Origin: Herpetosiphon gulosus
GTDB lineage: Bacteria; Chloroflexota; Chloroflexia; Chloroflexales; Herpetosiphonaceae
Reading direction: 5' to 3'
Assembly: GCF_039545135.1 (NCBI RefSeq)
Contig: NZ_BAABRU010000014.1
Location: forward strand, 83,270 to 147,269
Length of the DNA stretch: 64,000 bases
A program made the position numbers and the translations under genes. Position 1 is the first letter of the stretch. Each line of letters begins with the position of its first letter. The notes beneath the pieces were generated by a model that was not told the DNA's origin, did no database searches, and saw nothing but the letters and a program-made list of their open reading frames with translations. This document shows positions 23,241 through 36,896 of this stretch, piece by piece.

Positions 23241-26200
23241 ATGCCGCAAGTTCAGTCAACTGTTATCCTGCCACCGCTGATCACGTCCAGTATCTTCCGC
23301 GATGACCAAGGTCGTGCGATGATCGCATCACGTCGGAGTTTTGCTCGCATTACCGATGCGATTGAATTACCGAAGTTGATCGAAACCCAGATCGATTCGT
23401 TTCGCTGGTTTCAACGTGAGGGGCTACGTGAGTTGTTCGATGAAATTAATCCCATCGACGATTTCACGGGCAAAAACCTAGAGCTTTCGTTTAGCGATTA
23501 TGAGTTCGGCGAACCCCGCTATAACGAATTTGAGTGCCGTGAACGTGATATGACCTACGCCGCACCCCTGCGGGTTCGCGTGCGTTTGAAGGTCAAAACT
23601 ACCGGTGAAATCAAGGAAAGCGATATCTTCCTTGGTGACTTCCCATTGATGACCAATAATGGTACGTTTGTGATCAACGGCGCAGAACGGGTTGTTGTGT
23701 CGCAGTTGATTCGCTCACCTGGCGTGTATTTCAAGGAAGAAAAAGAGCCAACCAGCGGTCGTTCGCTCCACAGTGCTAAGTTGATCCCCAACCGTGGTGC
23801 TTGGCTGGAGTTTGAAACGAATAAGCGCGATGTGCTCTCAGTCAAGGTTGACCGCAAACGTAAGTTGCCAGTCACAATCTTGATTCGCGCTGTGCTGGGC
23901 TTGTTCGGCGATAAACCGCTTGATCAATGTGGCCTCAATGAAGACGTTATCGCCTTATTCGCAAATGTCGATGTTAACCGCGACCACCAATATATCGCTT
24001 CAACCTTGGATAAAGATCCATCAACCAATGCCAAAGAAGCGATTATGGAATTGTACAAGCGCTTGCGCCCAGGCGATCCAGCAACCGTTGATAACGCTCG
24101 TTCGTTATTGGAAACCTTGCTGTTCAACGCCCGCCGCTACGACTTGGGCAAAGTCGGTCGCTATAAATTAAATCGCAATCTCTGGGAAAAAAGCCGCCTC
24201 TTCGAAGGCCAAGAAATTCCCAGCCTGACCATGCGCGTGCTCAGCAAAGCCGATTTGTTCAAAATTGTCGAGCGCTTGATCGATCTCAATAATGGGATTG
24301 GCAACCCCGATGATATTGACCATCTCGGTAACCGCCGCGTGCGTACCGTTGGCGAATTGATTCAAACCCAATTCCGCGTCGGTTTGCTGCGCATGGAACG
24401 GGTGATCAAAGAACGCATGTCGTTGCAAGAACCTGAAGCTGCAACTCCCAATGGCTTGATCAATATCCGGCCTGTGGTTGCTGCTATGCGTGAGTTCTTC
24501 GGCGGTTCGCAACTTTCGCAGTTCATGGATCAAACCAATCCATTGGCTGAGTTGACCCACAAACGCCGCCTTTCAGCGCTTGGCCCTGGTGGTCTGAGCC
24601 GTGATCGCGCAGGCTTTGAAGTTCGCGACGTTCACCACTCGCACTATGGCCGGATCTGCCCGGTTGAAACGCCTGAAGGTCCAAACATCGGTCTGATTGG
24701 TACGATGTCAACCTTTGCGCGGGTTAACGAAATGGGCTTCCTTGAAACGCCCTATCGCCGCGTTTATCGCGAAGTTGATAATGCTCCGCTCTGGCTTGAA
24801 CGTGGCATGACTACCCGCGATGTACGGCACCTCAGCACTGGCGAGTTGATCGCCCGCGCTGGCGCACGGGTCGATGCTGAGTTAGCTAAGATCATTGCCA
24901 TTGGCGTGCTCAACGGTCAATTGCTGCGCGAAGATATTGTCAACCCAGCTACTGGCGATTTGATTGCCGAAGCTGGCTCAGAAATTGACCGCGCCTTGGC
25001 AACCAAAATTGCCGATTTGCCCTTACGGGCAATCAAGATTCACCCAGTTGTGACCAATGAAACCGACTATTTGCCCGCCGATGAAGAAGATAAGTTCATC
25101 ATTGCCCAAGCTAACGCTTTGCTCGACGAACGCTTCCGCTTTATCGACCCAACGGTTTCATGCCGCCATGCTGAAGATTTTGTCCAAGCTCCAATCGCCT
25201 CGGTCGATTATATGGACGTTTCGCCCAAGCAGGTGGTCAGTGTTTCAACTGCGTTGATTCCGTTCTTGGAACACGACGATGCAAACCGCGCCTTGATGGG
25301 TTCGAACATGCAGCGCCAAGCTGTGCCATTGTTGCGCCCTGATGCGCCAATTATTGGCACTGGCATGGAGCACAAAGCCGCCCGCGACTCAGGTCAGGTG
25401 GTAGTGGCTCGTGCCGATGGCGTGGTGCTTTCATCGAATAGCGAACGCATTCTAGTTCGCGAAAATGATGGCACTGAACGTACCTACCCATTGCTCAAGT
25501 TCTTGCGCTCGAACCAAGATACCTGTATCAACCAACGCCCAAGCGTCTTTATTGGCGATAAAATTCGGGCTGGCGAGGTAATCGCCGATAGTTCTTCGAC
25601 CCAAAATGGCGAGCTTGCGCTTGGCCAAAATATTCTCGTGGCCTACATGCCTTGGGAAGGTGGGAACTTCGAAGATGCGATTTTGGTCAGCGAACGCTTG
25701 GTGCGCGAAGATATTTTCACCTCGATTCACATTGAAAAATATGAAGTCGAGGCTCGCGATACCAAACTTGGCCCCGAAGAAATTACCCGCGATATTCCTA
25801 ACGTCGGCCAAGATAGCCTTAAAAACTTGGACGAGCGCGGGATTATCTATGTTGGTGCTGATGTTCAGCCAAACGATATTTTGGTTGGCAAAATCACACC
25901 TAAGGGCGAAACTGACCTGACCGCTGAAGAACGGCTCTTGCGGGCTATCTTCGGTGAAAAGGCCCGCGAAGTGAAAGATAGTAGCTTGCGCGTACCAAAC
26001 GGGGTCAAAGGTAAAGTCATTGATGTCAAGGTCTTTACTCGCGACGAAACGACTGAAATGCCTGTCGGTGTCAATCAAACGGTGCGGGTGATGCTCTGTC
26101 AAAAGCGCAAAATCAGCCCAGGCGATAAGATGGCCGGTCGTCACGGCAACAAAGGCGTGGTCAGCCGCGTGCTGCCAATCGAAGATATGCCATTCTTACC

Positions 26201-26894
26201 CGATGGCACGCCTGTCGATATCGTCTTGAATCCGTTGGCTGTGCCAAGCCGCATGAACATCGGCCAGATTTTGGAAACCCACTTGGGTTGGGCAGCCTCA
26301 CGCTTGGGCTTCCGCATTGCTACGCCAGTCTTCGACGGCGCACGCGATGAGGATATTATCAAAGCTCTTGCTGAATCAGGCCTGCCATCTGATGCCAAGA
26401 TCGATCTCTACGATGGGCGTACTGGCGAGAAATTCGATAATCCAGTGACCGTCGGTTACAAATATATGCTCAAGTTGGCGCACTTGGTGGAAGATAAGAT
26501 CCACGCTCGCTCAACTGGCCCTTACAGCTTGGTGACCCAACAGCCACTCGGCGGTAAGGCTCAGTTCGGTGGTCAGCGCTTTGGTGAAATGGAAGTTTGG
26601 GCGCTCGAAGCGTATGGCGCTGCTTACATTCTCCAAGAAATGCTCACGGTCAAGTCCGACGACGTGGTTGGTCGGGTCAAAACGTATGAGGCGATCGTCA
26701 AGGGCGATCCAATCAACGAAGCCGGCGTGCCCGAATCGTTCAAGGTCTTGATCAAAGAGTTGCAATCGCTTGGTCTGTCGGTCGATGTGTTGACCGCTGA
26801 TGAACGCCCGGTTGAGCTAACCGATAGCGAAGCCGATGACTTAATCTCACTCGACGGCATCAACCTGTCGGGGATGGAAAAAGGCGAACTCTAA
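23241..26894 (+). CDS. rpoB: DNA-directed RNA polymerase subunit beta
   Basis: 1217 residues. All main regions are present: the lobes, the rifampicin pocket [20 protein letters not shown] starting at Ser426 (Gln427, Asp430, His440 and Ser445 match rifampicin-sensitive E. coli residues 513, 516, 526, 531), [13 protein letters not shown], the active-site-proximal [16 protein letters not shown] from 961, and the C-terminal clamp [24 protein letters not shown]. Compared with E. coli it is shorter, lacking large lineage inserts. Two strong promoters precede it. The usual rpoB-rpoC junction is interrupted by an endonuclease gene. Confidence 0.98.
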   Translation: MPQVQSTVILPPLITSSIFRDDQGRAMIASRRSFARITDAIELPKLIETQIDSFRWFQREGLRELFDEINPIDDFTGKNLELSFSDYEFGEPRYNEFECRERDMTYAAPLRVRVRLKVKTTGEIKESDIFLGDFPLMTNNGTFVINGAERVVVSQLIRSPGVYFKEEKEPTSGRSLHSAKLIPNRGAWLEFETNKRDVLSVKVDRKRKLPVTILIRAVLGLFGDKPLDQCGLNEDVIALFANVDVNRDHQYIASTLDKDPSTNAKEAIMELYKRLRPGDPATVDNARSLLETLLFNARRYDLGKVGRYKLNRNLWEKSRLFEGQEIPSLTMRVLSKADLFKIVERLIDLNNGIGNPDDIDHLGNRRVRTVGELIQTQFRVGLLRMERVIKERMSLQEPEAATPNGLINIRPVVAAMREFFGGSQLSQFMDQTNPLAELTHKRRLSALGPGGLSRDRAGFEVRDVHHSHYGRICPVETPEGPNIGLIGTMSTFARVNEMGFLETPYRRVYREVDNAPLWLERGMTTRDVRHLSTGELIARAGARVDAELAKIIAIGVLNGQLLREDIVNPATGDLIAEAGSEIDRALATKIADLPLRAIKIHPVVTNETDYLPADEEDKFIIAQANALLDERFRFIDPTVSCRHAEDFVQAPIASVDYMDVSPKQVVSVSTALIPFLEHDDANRALMGSNMQRQAVPLLRPDAPIIGTGMEHKAARDSGQVVVARADGVVLSSNSERILVRENDGTERTYPLLKFLRSNQDTCINQRPSVFIGDKIRAGEVIADSSSTQNGELALGQNILVAYMPWEGGNFEDAILVSERLVREDIFTSIHIEKYEVEARDTKLGPEEITRDIPNVGQDSLKNLDERGIIYVGADVQPNDILVGKITPKGETDLTAEERLLRAIFGEKAREVKDSSLRVPNGVKGKVIDVKVFTRDETTEMPVGVNQTVRVMLCQKRKISPGDKMAGRHGNKGVVSRVLPIEDMPFLPDGTPVDIVLNPLAVPSRMNIGQILETHLGWAASRLGFRIATPVFDGARDEDIIKALAESGLPSDAKIDLYDGRTGEKFDNPVTVGYKYMLKLAHLVEDKIHARSTGPYSLVTQQPLGGKAQFGGQRFGEMEVWALEAYGAAYILQEMLTVKSDDVVGRVKTYEAIVKGDPINEAGVPESFKVLIKELQSLGLSVDVLTADERPVELTDSEADDLISLDGINLSGMEKGEL

Positions 26895-26919
26895 ACTTCG
26901 GTTGCGATCCATTGCTCTC

Positions 26920-26949
26920 GCGGTAGTTCCCAATGACGTGAACTACCGC
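26920..26949 (+). terminator. Hairpin between rpoB and the endonuclease gene
   Basis: GCGGTAGTTC (26920-26929) pairs perfectly with GAACTACCGC (26940-26949) over a 10-nt loop. No U-tract, so read-through to rpoC is expected; it may be a processing or RNA-stability hairpin brought in with the insert. Confidence 0.55.
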
Positions 26950-26972
26950 CTCTCTATCGCACGGTGCTAACC

Positions 26973-27668
26973 ATGGCTCGACCTGCTGCTAACAATCCTT
27001 TCTTTCGCACATGGTCACCAACCATGGCCTATGTTCTAGGCTATTGGTGGGCCGATGGATATATGCGGATTCATCCCAATACTGGTGCTCATCTTATTGA
27101 AATTGCCAGCGTTGATGTGGAACACTTACAAGTAATTGCCGATGCTATGGGTGCAACAGCGGCTTTACGTCAAGTACGTAAAGAATCAACTTGTCACGAA
27201 ATGGTAATTTGCAATCAAGGCTTGTATCACGATCTACTCGATCTTGGGGGAATTCCAAATAAATCGCATGTTATAGGCTTTCCTAATGTACCAACCGAAT
27301 ATCTCGTGGATTTTATTCGTGGGTTTATTGATGGTGACGGTACCTTAGTTTGGAATGGAGATCGGCCTGTTATTCAAATTTATTCTGGTTCTCAGCAGTT
27401 ACTGCTTGAAACAGGTAAATATATTGAATTAATGACTGGTATTCCAGCACCAAATATTAGCCATAATCGCAATAATTATTACATCAAGTGGAGCACAATT
27501 CGTGCTAAGTGTTTAGCAATTTGGTTGTATCGTAATAATAATAGCCTGATGCTAGCACGAAAGGCTGCAATCGCGCAGCAATTTGAGCAATGGCAACCAA
27601 AGAAGTCGCCTGAGCGGGGAACAATTACCGAGAAGATGCGCTTGCATTTTGCAAACTATCTTCCTTAA
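26973..27668 (+). CDS. LAGLIDADG homing endonuclease-like protein between rpoB and rpoC
   Basis: 231 residues from the ATG at 26973; a GTG at 26964 is possible, and neither has a clear ribosome binding site. Two LAGLIDADG-type helices are visible: [12 protein letters not shown] (about 19-30, Asp28) and [16 protein letters not shown] (111-126, Asp120/Asp122). They are spaced as in single-chain two-motif enzymes. The rest alternates strands and basic segments expected of the DNA-binding saddle ([23 protein letters not shown]). No intein splicing blocks are present, and rpoB and rpoC have intact ends, so this is a free-standing gene, not an intein. A/T-rich codon use unlike rpoB and rpoC supports horizontal arrival. 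Such enzymes cut a long asymmetric site and copy themselves into uninterrupted alleles. Confidence 0.88.
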   Translation: MARPAANNPFFRTWSPTMAYVLGYWWADGYMRIHPNTGAHLIEIASVDVEHLQVIADAMGATAALRQVRKESTCHEMVICNQGLYHDLLDLGGIPNKSHVIGFPNVPTEYLVDFIRGFIDGDGTLVWNGDRPVIQIYSGSQQLLLETGKYIELMTGIPAPNISHNRNNYYIKWSTIRAKCLAIWLYRNNNSLMLARKAAIAQQFEQWQPKKSPERGTITEKMRLHFANYLP

Positions 27669-27685
27669 CCGAGGAGCGTTCAACC

Positions 27686-32317
<4,632 letters not shown>

Positions 32318-32342
32318 GCAATAGCCCAAAAGTTCAATCAAT

Positions 32343-32376
32343 AAAACACCGTTGGAGTCATTCCAACGGTGTTTTT
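32343..32376 (+). terminator. Intrinsic terminator of the rpoBC operon
   Basis: AAAACACCGTTGGA (32343-32356), 5-nt loop, TCCAACGGTGTTTT (32362-32375) with TTTTT at the end. Classical rho-independent terminator. Confidence 0.92.
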
Positions 32377-32473
32377 GTGCTATTCCCCCAACCAGCGATC
32401 GCCTAGTACACTAAAACTCTTGCTAACTAGCTGCGTATCTAGCGCACAGCAATGCAGCGAAAGGAGCCAGCCC

Positions 32474-33274
32474 ATGTTTGATTCATGGCGCAGTCTTGGG
32501 TTTCACTTGGCGGCAGGGTTTTACAACAGCGTTTTGTGCGTGGTTATTGGCGGAATTTTAGGGTTTCTCACGCCGCCGCCATGGTCATTTGCCCTGCTTG
32601 GCATCGCTTGGCTGGGCATCAGTGCGTATTGGGCTGGCTATACCGACAGTCGCATCAGCAATGGTTTTGCTGGCATGATCATCATCTGGCATGTGATTAT
32701 TTTGATGTTTGCAGGCATGGGCTGGCGCTATATGCGCTACACCTATGGCAAAGAAACCATCAACAACATTACTGCTGCCGAAATCCCCTATTATCCAAAC
32801 GCAGCAATCTTTTACTTCAATGATGCTGTGGTACAAACCAAATATGCCACAGTTCACAAAGTTGCCAGCAAAGATCGCAAAAGCTCGCGGGTAACCTATA
32901 GCTACTACAGTCTTGCGCCACTGACCAACAGCGATTGGCAATATGGCGATCCTGTGCCTGCTTGGGCGGCCTGCAACGCCGATTACACGATCGCTTGCTA
33001 CGATTGGGATGACCCAATTCTGAATGGCGCGTTGCCCGAAGAACTGTACCTCGATAAATATACCGTTGCCAAACGTACCAACCTCGCCAAATACGATTAT
33101 GCAGAGCTAAACAACGCCCCAATGCTTGAAGTTGGGGCAGGCTCGAATAGCTTCAATACCGCCAAACGTTGGCAGTGGCTGTTTGTGTGGATCATCATGG
33201 TTTTGGTCTGGGCCGTACCAATCAGCTTAACTGGCTGTGTGCGATTTACATGGCGTTGGTTGCGCAATAGATAA
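32474..33274 (+). CDS. Membrane protein of unknown function, first of a tandem pair
   Basis: 266 residues from the ATG at 32474 with AAAGGAG upstream; the upstream in-frame extension is noncoding and overlaps the terminator. Three spans lie in the N-terminal 90 residues, a soluble middle of about 130 residues contains IPYYPNAAIFYFNDAVVQ, a Ser/Tyr-rich stretch and PVPAWAACN, and one span (about 230-252) ends the protein. The middle has four cysteines. It is a paralogue of the next gene (compare EQISQHPEAMIFTLEQAVVQ and PVPAWAVCGG there). Family not recognised. Confidence 0.7.
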   Translation: MFDSWRSLGFHLAAGFYNSVLCVVIGGILGFLTPPPWSFALLGIAWLGISAYWAGYTDSRISNGFAGMIIIWHVIILMFAGMGWRYMRYTYGKETINNITAAEIPYYPNAAIFYFNDAVVQTKYATVHKVASKDRKSSRVTYSYYSLAPLTNSDWQYGDPVPAWAACNADYTIACYDWDDPILNGALPEELYLDKYTVAKRTNLAKYDYAELNNAPMLEVGAGSNSFNTAKRWQWLFVWIIMVLVWAVPISLTGCVRFTWRWLRNR

Positions 33275-33284
33275 GGAACAAGCG

Positions 33285-34103
33285 ATGAAAATTCAATGGC
33301 TAAACTTTGGGCGAACGCTGATAGTAGGGATACTTTTTGGTTTGTGGTGTGCGGTGCTTGGGGGAGCAATTGGTTTTTGGCTGGGCGAACCGGCACTCTA
33401 TCCAGTTAATGTCTTTGCAGGGCTTATAAGCATCGGATTATTTGTACTATTAACTCATCGTTGGTTTAATCATAAATGGTTGGGAGCGATCTGTTTGTTG
33501 AATATTGGCACGATGATTGGTACAGGAATTGGTACAAGCCAAGAGCGTTTGTATTACGGTCAGGTTCAAATTGACAACATTCAAGCTGAGCAAATCAGCC
33601 AACATCCCGAAGCCATGATCTTCACGTTGGAGCAAGCAGTTGTGCAACGTGAATATGGTGTAACCTTTGCTTACACTACCAGCGATGCTCGCCGCTCAAG
33701 CACAACATCGCATGCTATTAGCGTTGCGCCGCTGACTAGCCCCAATTGGCAGCCCGACCAGCCAGTTCCGGCATGGGCCGTCTGTGGTGGCTATTTCGAG
33801 TATCAATGTGAAGAGTGGAAGCAACCAATCAAAGCAGCGCTGATCTCAAAACCAACCAATCAAAATCCGCAACAAACGGCGATTACCAAAAACCTTGAAA
33901 CTCATGGCTATACCGCGATCGAAAATGCCCCGCGTCTGTATGTTGGCAGCAGCGTTGAGAGCTTGATGGCCGACCACCGCTTTATTTGGCGGTCTACATG
34001 GTTGTTCGTTAATGGGATATGGGCTGGGCCATTTTTTATCTTTGTGGGCGCTGAGCTACTGTGGAATACGCTTAAACAATTATTTACAAAAAAGCCAAGC
34101 TAG
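33285..34103 (+). CDS. Membrane protein of unknown function, second of a tandem pair
   Basis: 272 residues from the ATG at 33285 with AAGGAAC upstream, 10 bp after its paralogue. Same architecture: N-terminal spans, a soluble domain with ISVAPLTSPNWQPDQPVPAWAVC, and a C-terminal span followed by a short basic tail (KQLFTKKPS). The shared segments show the pair arose by tandem duplication. The stop lies within the terminator stem. Function unknown. Confidence 0.7.
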   Translation: MKIQWLNFGRTLIVGILFGLWCAVLGGAIGFWLGEPALYPVNVFAGLISIGLFVLLTHRWFNHKWLGAICLLNIGTMIGTGIGTSQERLYYGQVQIDNIQAEQISQHPEAMIFTLEQAVVQREYGVTFAYTTSDARRSSTTSHAISVAPLTSPNWQPDQPVPAWAVCGGYFEYQCEEWKQPIKAALISKPTNQNPQQTAITKNLETHGYTAIENAPRLYVGSSVESLMADHRFIWRSTWLFVNGIWAGPFFIFVGAELLWNTLKQLFTKKPS

Positions 34104-34126
34104 CATTGGCAATAGCTTGGCTGATT
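34092..34126. terminator. Bidirectional terminator between convergent genes
   Basis: AGCCAAGCTA (34092-34101) pairs with TAGCTTGGCT (34112-34121), followed by GATTTT; AAAAAA precedes the stem, serving the minus strand. Confidence 0.8.
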
Positions 34127-34131
34127 TTGAA

Positions 34132-34521
34132 TTAACGAATTGGTTCAACAATGACGGCACTACCATAGGCCAGCACTTCGGTTACGCCAGCGCTAATTTC
34201 GGTGGCATCGTAGCGCATCGCAATAATCGCATTTGCCCCAATTTCGGCGGCATGCAACGACATAATTTCGAATGCTTCAAGCCGGGCTTGCTCGCACAAC
34301 TTCGACCAAATGGTGATATTGCCGCCGACCAAAGTTTGCAATGATGCGCCAATTGTGCCAAAAACCGAGCGCGAACGCACCACAATGCCGCGGACAATCC
34401 CGCGATTTTGCACAACCCGAAAGCCTGGCAAATCGAAGGTAGCCGAGATCATCCAGGGTGGCACGATTTGAACGGTTGGTGGTTGGGGTGGTTGAAGTGG
34501 TTGGGGTGATTGGGGTTGCAT
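34132..34521 (-). CDS. UPF0145 (YbjQ-like) protein
   Basis: 129 residues. After a Pro/Gln-rich start (about 1-20) the family core is clear: FRVVQNRGIVRGIVVRSRSVFGTIGASLQTLVGGNI, then ARLEAFEIMSLHAAEIGANAIIAMRYDATEI and VLAYGSAVIVEPI at the end. This family forms pentamers and has been called a putative heavy-metal-binding domain, but its function is not settled. It is 2 bp downstream of gmhB on the same strand. Confidence 0.9.
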   Translation of the reverse strand: MQPQSPQPLQPPQPPTVQIVPPWMISATFDLPGFRVVQNRGIVRGIVVRSRSVFGTIGASLQTLVGGNITIWSKLCEQARLEAFEIMSLHAAEIGANAIIAMRYDATEISAGVTEVLAYGSAVIVEPIR

Positions 34522-34523
34522 AC

Positions 34524-35063
34524 TTACTCCTGCACAATCAAATCGACAGCAGCATTAAGATTTGCTACCAGCATAGCATGCTCAGGCAAATCGTGTTGGT
34601 GCTGTGCGCCGTAGCCAGTTGCCACCATAATTGCGGGAACACCCAAATTGATGCCTGCTTGCACATCAAGCAGCTTATCGCCAATCATCCATGAACGGCT
34701 AAGATCGATCGTGAATTCGGCTTGAGCTTGCTCGAACATACCCAAATTGGGTTTGCGGCAGGCACATTCACCTGTGACCTCAGGATGATGCGGGCAATAA
34801 TACCAAGCATCAACATGGGCCTTGAAGGGCTGTAACAACTCGCTAATCCGTTGATGCACCAAATGCATATCTTCAGCGCGATAATAACCCCGAGCAATTC
34901 CCGATTGATTGGTCACGACCAAGACCAAAAATCCAGCTTGATTCAAACGGGCGATCGCTTGACCAACGGTTTGCTCAAGCTGAACCAATTCGGGCTGATG
35001 TAGATAATTAACTTCGACGTTGATCGTACCATCACGATCAATAAACACGGCTGGTTGGCTCAT
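34524..35063 (-). CDS. gmhB: D-glycero-D-manno-heptose 1,7-bisphosphate 7-phosphatase
   Basis: 179 residues. HAD phosphatase motifs: DRDGT with nucleophile Asp9 and acid Asp11, VTNQSGIARGYY (motif II), and CRKPNLGM...MIGDKLLDVQAG (motifs III and IV). The Zn-type loop CPHHPEVTGECACRKP is characteristic of GmhB. It removes the 7-phosphate in the route to ADP- or GDP-heptose. gmhA is the next gene upstream on this strand, although a strong terminator lies between them. Confidence 0.93.
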   Translation of the reverse strand: MSQPAVFIDRDGTINVEVNYLHQPELVQLEQTVGQAIARLNQAGFLVLVVTNQSGIARGYYRAEDMHLVHQRISELLQPFKAHVDAWYYCPHHPEVTGECACRKPNLGMFEQAQAEFTIDLSRSWMIGDKLLDVQAGINLGVPAIMVATGYGAQHQHDLPEHAMLVANLNAAVDLIVQE

Positions 35064-35091
35064 TTTCTATCTCAACTATAAAAATTCAATT

Positions 35092-35122
35092 AAAAAACGC
35101 AGAGATCATCACAATCTCTGCG
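35092..35122 (-). terminator. Intrinsic terminator after gmhA
   Basis: On the minus strand CGCAGAGAT (35122-35114), 7-nt loop, ATCTCTGCG (35106-35098), then TTTTTT (35097-35092). It lies between gmhA and gmhB, so gmhB needs its own promoter or read-through. Confidence 0.9.
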
Positions 35123-35143
35123 CCATTGCGTCGATCAAGCTAC

Positions 35144-35725
35144 TTATTTGGCAAACAAGGCTTGTTCAGTCAGGTCGCACAGCAAATGGCCGACGACCAT
35201 CGAGATTTCCTGCACCAAATAAGGCAACTTGAATGGCACGACTAAGGCATGATCACACAACGGCAAAATCTTGCCGCCATCGCCACCAAGCAAGGCCAGA
35301 ACCGGGTTGCCCAACTCGTGTGCTACTTCGGCGGCCTTGATCACATTGACCGAATTACCGCTGGTGGTCAGACAAACCAAAACATCGCCTGGGTTCATGT
35401 GGGCCTTGACTTGGCGCGAAAACACTTGATCATAGCCATAATCGTTACCCACGGCAGTTAAGGTTGAGGTATCGGTATGCAAGGCCAAGGCCGGAATTGG
35501 GCGGCGATCGATCAAATAGCGCCCGACAAATTCGGCAGCCAAGTGTTGAGCATCGGCGGCGCTGCCACCATTGCCACAAAAAATAGCCTTGTGGCCCTGT
35601 TGATAACATTCGATCAACACATTGGCCATAGTATTAATCGTTGCTGATTGTTCGGCCAAGACGCGCTCGGCCATCGCAATATGTTCACGAAAACTTTTTT
35701 CAATATAGGCGCTGTAATCAGCCAC
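35144..35725 (-). CDS. gmhA: Phosphoheptose isomerase (SIS domain)
   Basis: 193 residues. The GTG at 35725 is chosen because AAAGGAG precedes it and the length then equals typical GmhA. SIS-domain features are IFCGNGGSAADAQHLAAEFVGRY, LTAVGNDYGYDQVFSRQV, TTSGNSVNVIKA, and the C-terminal helix QEISMVVGHLLCDLTE. It converts sedoheptulose 7-phosphate to heptose 7-phosphate, the first step of nucleotide-heptose synthesis. DiaA-like SIS proteins are similar, but gmhB next door favours GmhA. Confidence 0.92.
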   Translation of the reverse strand: MADYSAYIEKSFREHIAMAERVLAEQSATINTMANVLIECYQQGHKAIFCGNGGSAADAQHLAAEFVGRYLIDRRPIPALALHTDTSTLTAVGNDYGYDQVFSRQVKAHMNPGDVLVCLTTSGNSVNVIKAAEVAHELGNPVLALLGGDGGKILPLCDHALVVPFKLPYLVQEISMVVGHLLCDLTEQALFAK

Positions 35726-35814
35726 GGAAGCGACTCCTTTGATTTTAAAGCTCAAATACGCCAAGCATACCACAAAACCTTGCGTGGTGCAGATTAATCC
35801 AAATCAACGATTTG

Positions 35815-36885
35815 TTAAAAGTTTGGAGCAAATAAGCACAGCAGCAGTAATGCCCCAACCACAAAAAGTATTGAAAATACAAGAAACCGCGTCAACGGAT
35901 CTTCCATTTCAGTGGTTTCTTGATAGGTGATCTGTTGGGGCGGTAGTTGTGGTTGCAAGATTTGCTTTGCTGAAAGCGCAGGCTTGGTGGCTTCCAGCAA
36001 AGCGATTGTTGCAACTGCTGGACGTTGGACAATCGTTGGTTGGCCGGCGCTGCTCAGGCTTGGCTGATTGTAGAAACCTTGTTGTAATTGCTGGATAAAT
36101 TGATCAATACTGGCAGGTCGTTCATTTGCAGGCAAGGCCATGGCTTGGACTAAAACTGCTGCCATTGCAGGCGAAACCGCTGGATTTAAATTCACAGGAT
36201 TGACCAACGGATCAGGTTGACCATTAATCAAGCTGCTAGCGCGGGTGAGTGCATCGGCTGGCTCGCAATTGGTCAGCAAATGATAGAGCGTTGCAGCAAA
36301 ACTATAGACATCGCTGCGCTGATTGACCGGACTGGTGGCTTGAATTTGCTCTAAGGCGGCGTACGCCAAGGTGTAGGCCACGACACTTTGATTTGAAGAA
36401 GCCCATTGTTTGGCCAAGCCAAAATCCACCAAGATCAATTGGCCTTCGGGAGTGCGAATAATATTTTGTGGTTTAATATCGCGATGAATGACTGGCGGCG
36501 TTTGATGATGCAAATAGCTGAGGGCTGGAGCAAGTGCCTTGGCCCACGCCAGCACCACATCTGGCTCAAAGGCCGCCCCACGTTGCGCTAATAGGCTATC
36601 AAGATTCTCACCTTCGATCAAATCCATAATTAAAAAGGCAGCATCGCCAACCCGCTGCAAATCGTAGACCCGTGGCAACGATGGGTGGCGCAACCGTGCC
36701 AAAATTTGAGCTTCACGCTGCAAATTGCTTTGAAATATGGCATCCTGCCCACGAAAATATTTGATTGCAACCTGATGATTAAGCTGTTGATCGAAGGCGG
36801 CATAGACCGTGCCCATGCCACCTTGACCAATCAAGCGCAAAATTTGGTAGCGCCCAAGTAAAACTGAACCAACCCCTAAACTCAT
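35815..36885 (-). CDS. Ser/Thr protein kinase, tail-anchored
   Basis: 356 residues. Kinase domain about 12-275: glycine loop IGQGGMGTVY, Lys42 in AIKYF, HRDIKPQN at 134-141 (catalytic Asp136), DFG at 154-156. A Pro/Gln-rich linker follows and a single span (about 333-352) ends almost at the C-terminus. There is thus no room for a PASTA or other external sensor. It is a close paralogue of the next gene, 11 bp away. Confidence 0.93.
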   Translation of the reverse strand: MSLGVGSVLLGRYQILRLIGQGGMGTVYAAFDQQLNHQVAIKYFRGQDAIFQSNLQREAQILARLRHPSLPRVYDLQRVGDAAFLIMDLIEGENLDSLLAQRGAAFEPDVVLAWAKALAPALSYLHHQTPPVIHRDIKPQNIIRTPEGQLILVDFGLAKQWASSNQSVVAYTLAYAALEQIQATSPVNQRSDVYSFAATLYHLLTNCEPADALTRASSLINGQPDPLVNPVNLNPAVSPAMAAVLVQAMALPANERPASIDQFIQQLQQGFYNQPSLSSAGQPTIVQRPAVATIALLEATKPALSAKQILQPQLPPQQITYQETTEMEDPLTRFLVFSILFVVGALLLLCLFAPNF

Positions 36886-36896
36886 ATTCTCTCTCC

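Noticed and set aside
26973..27668. Intein in rpoB or rpoC
   Set aside because: Both polymerase genes have intact ends and stops, and the endonuclease has no splicing blocks.
35092..35122. gmhA-gmhB hairpin as a mobile repeat
   Set aside because: Single copy in the window and followed by six Us on the transcribed strand, so a terminator explains it.
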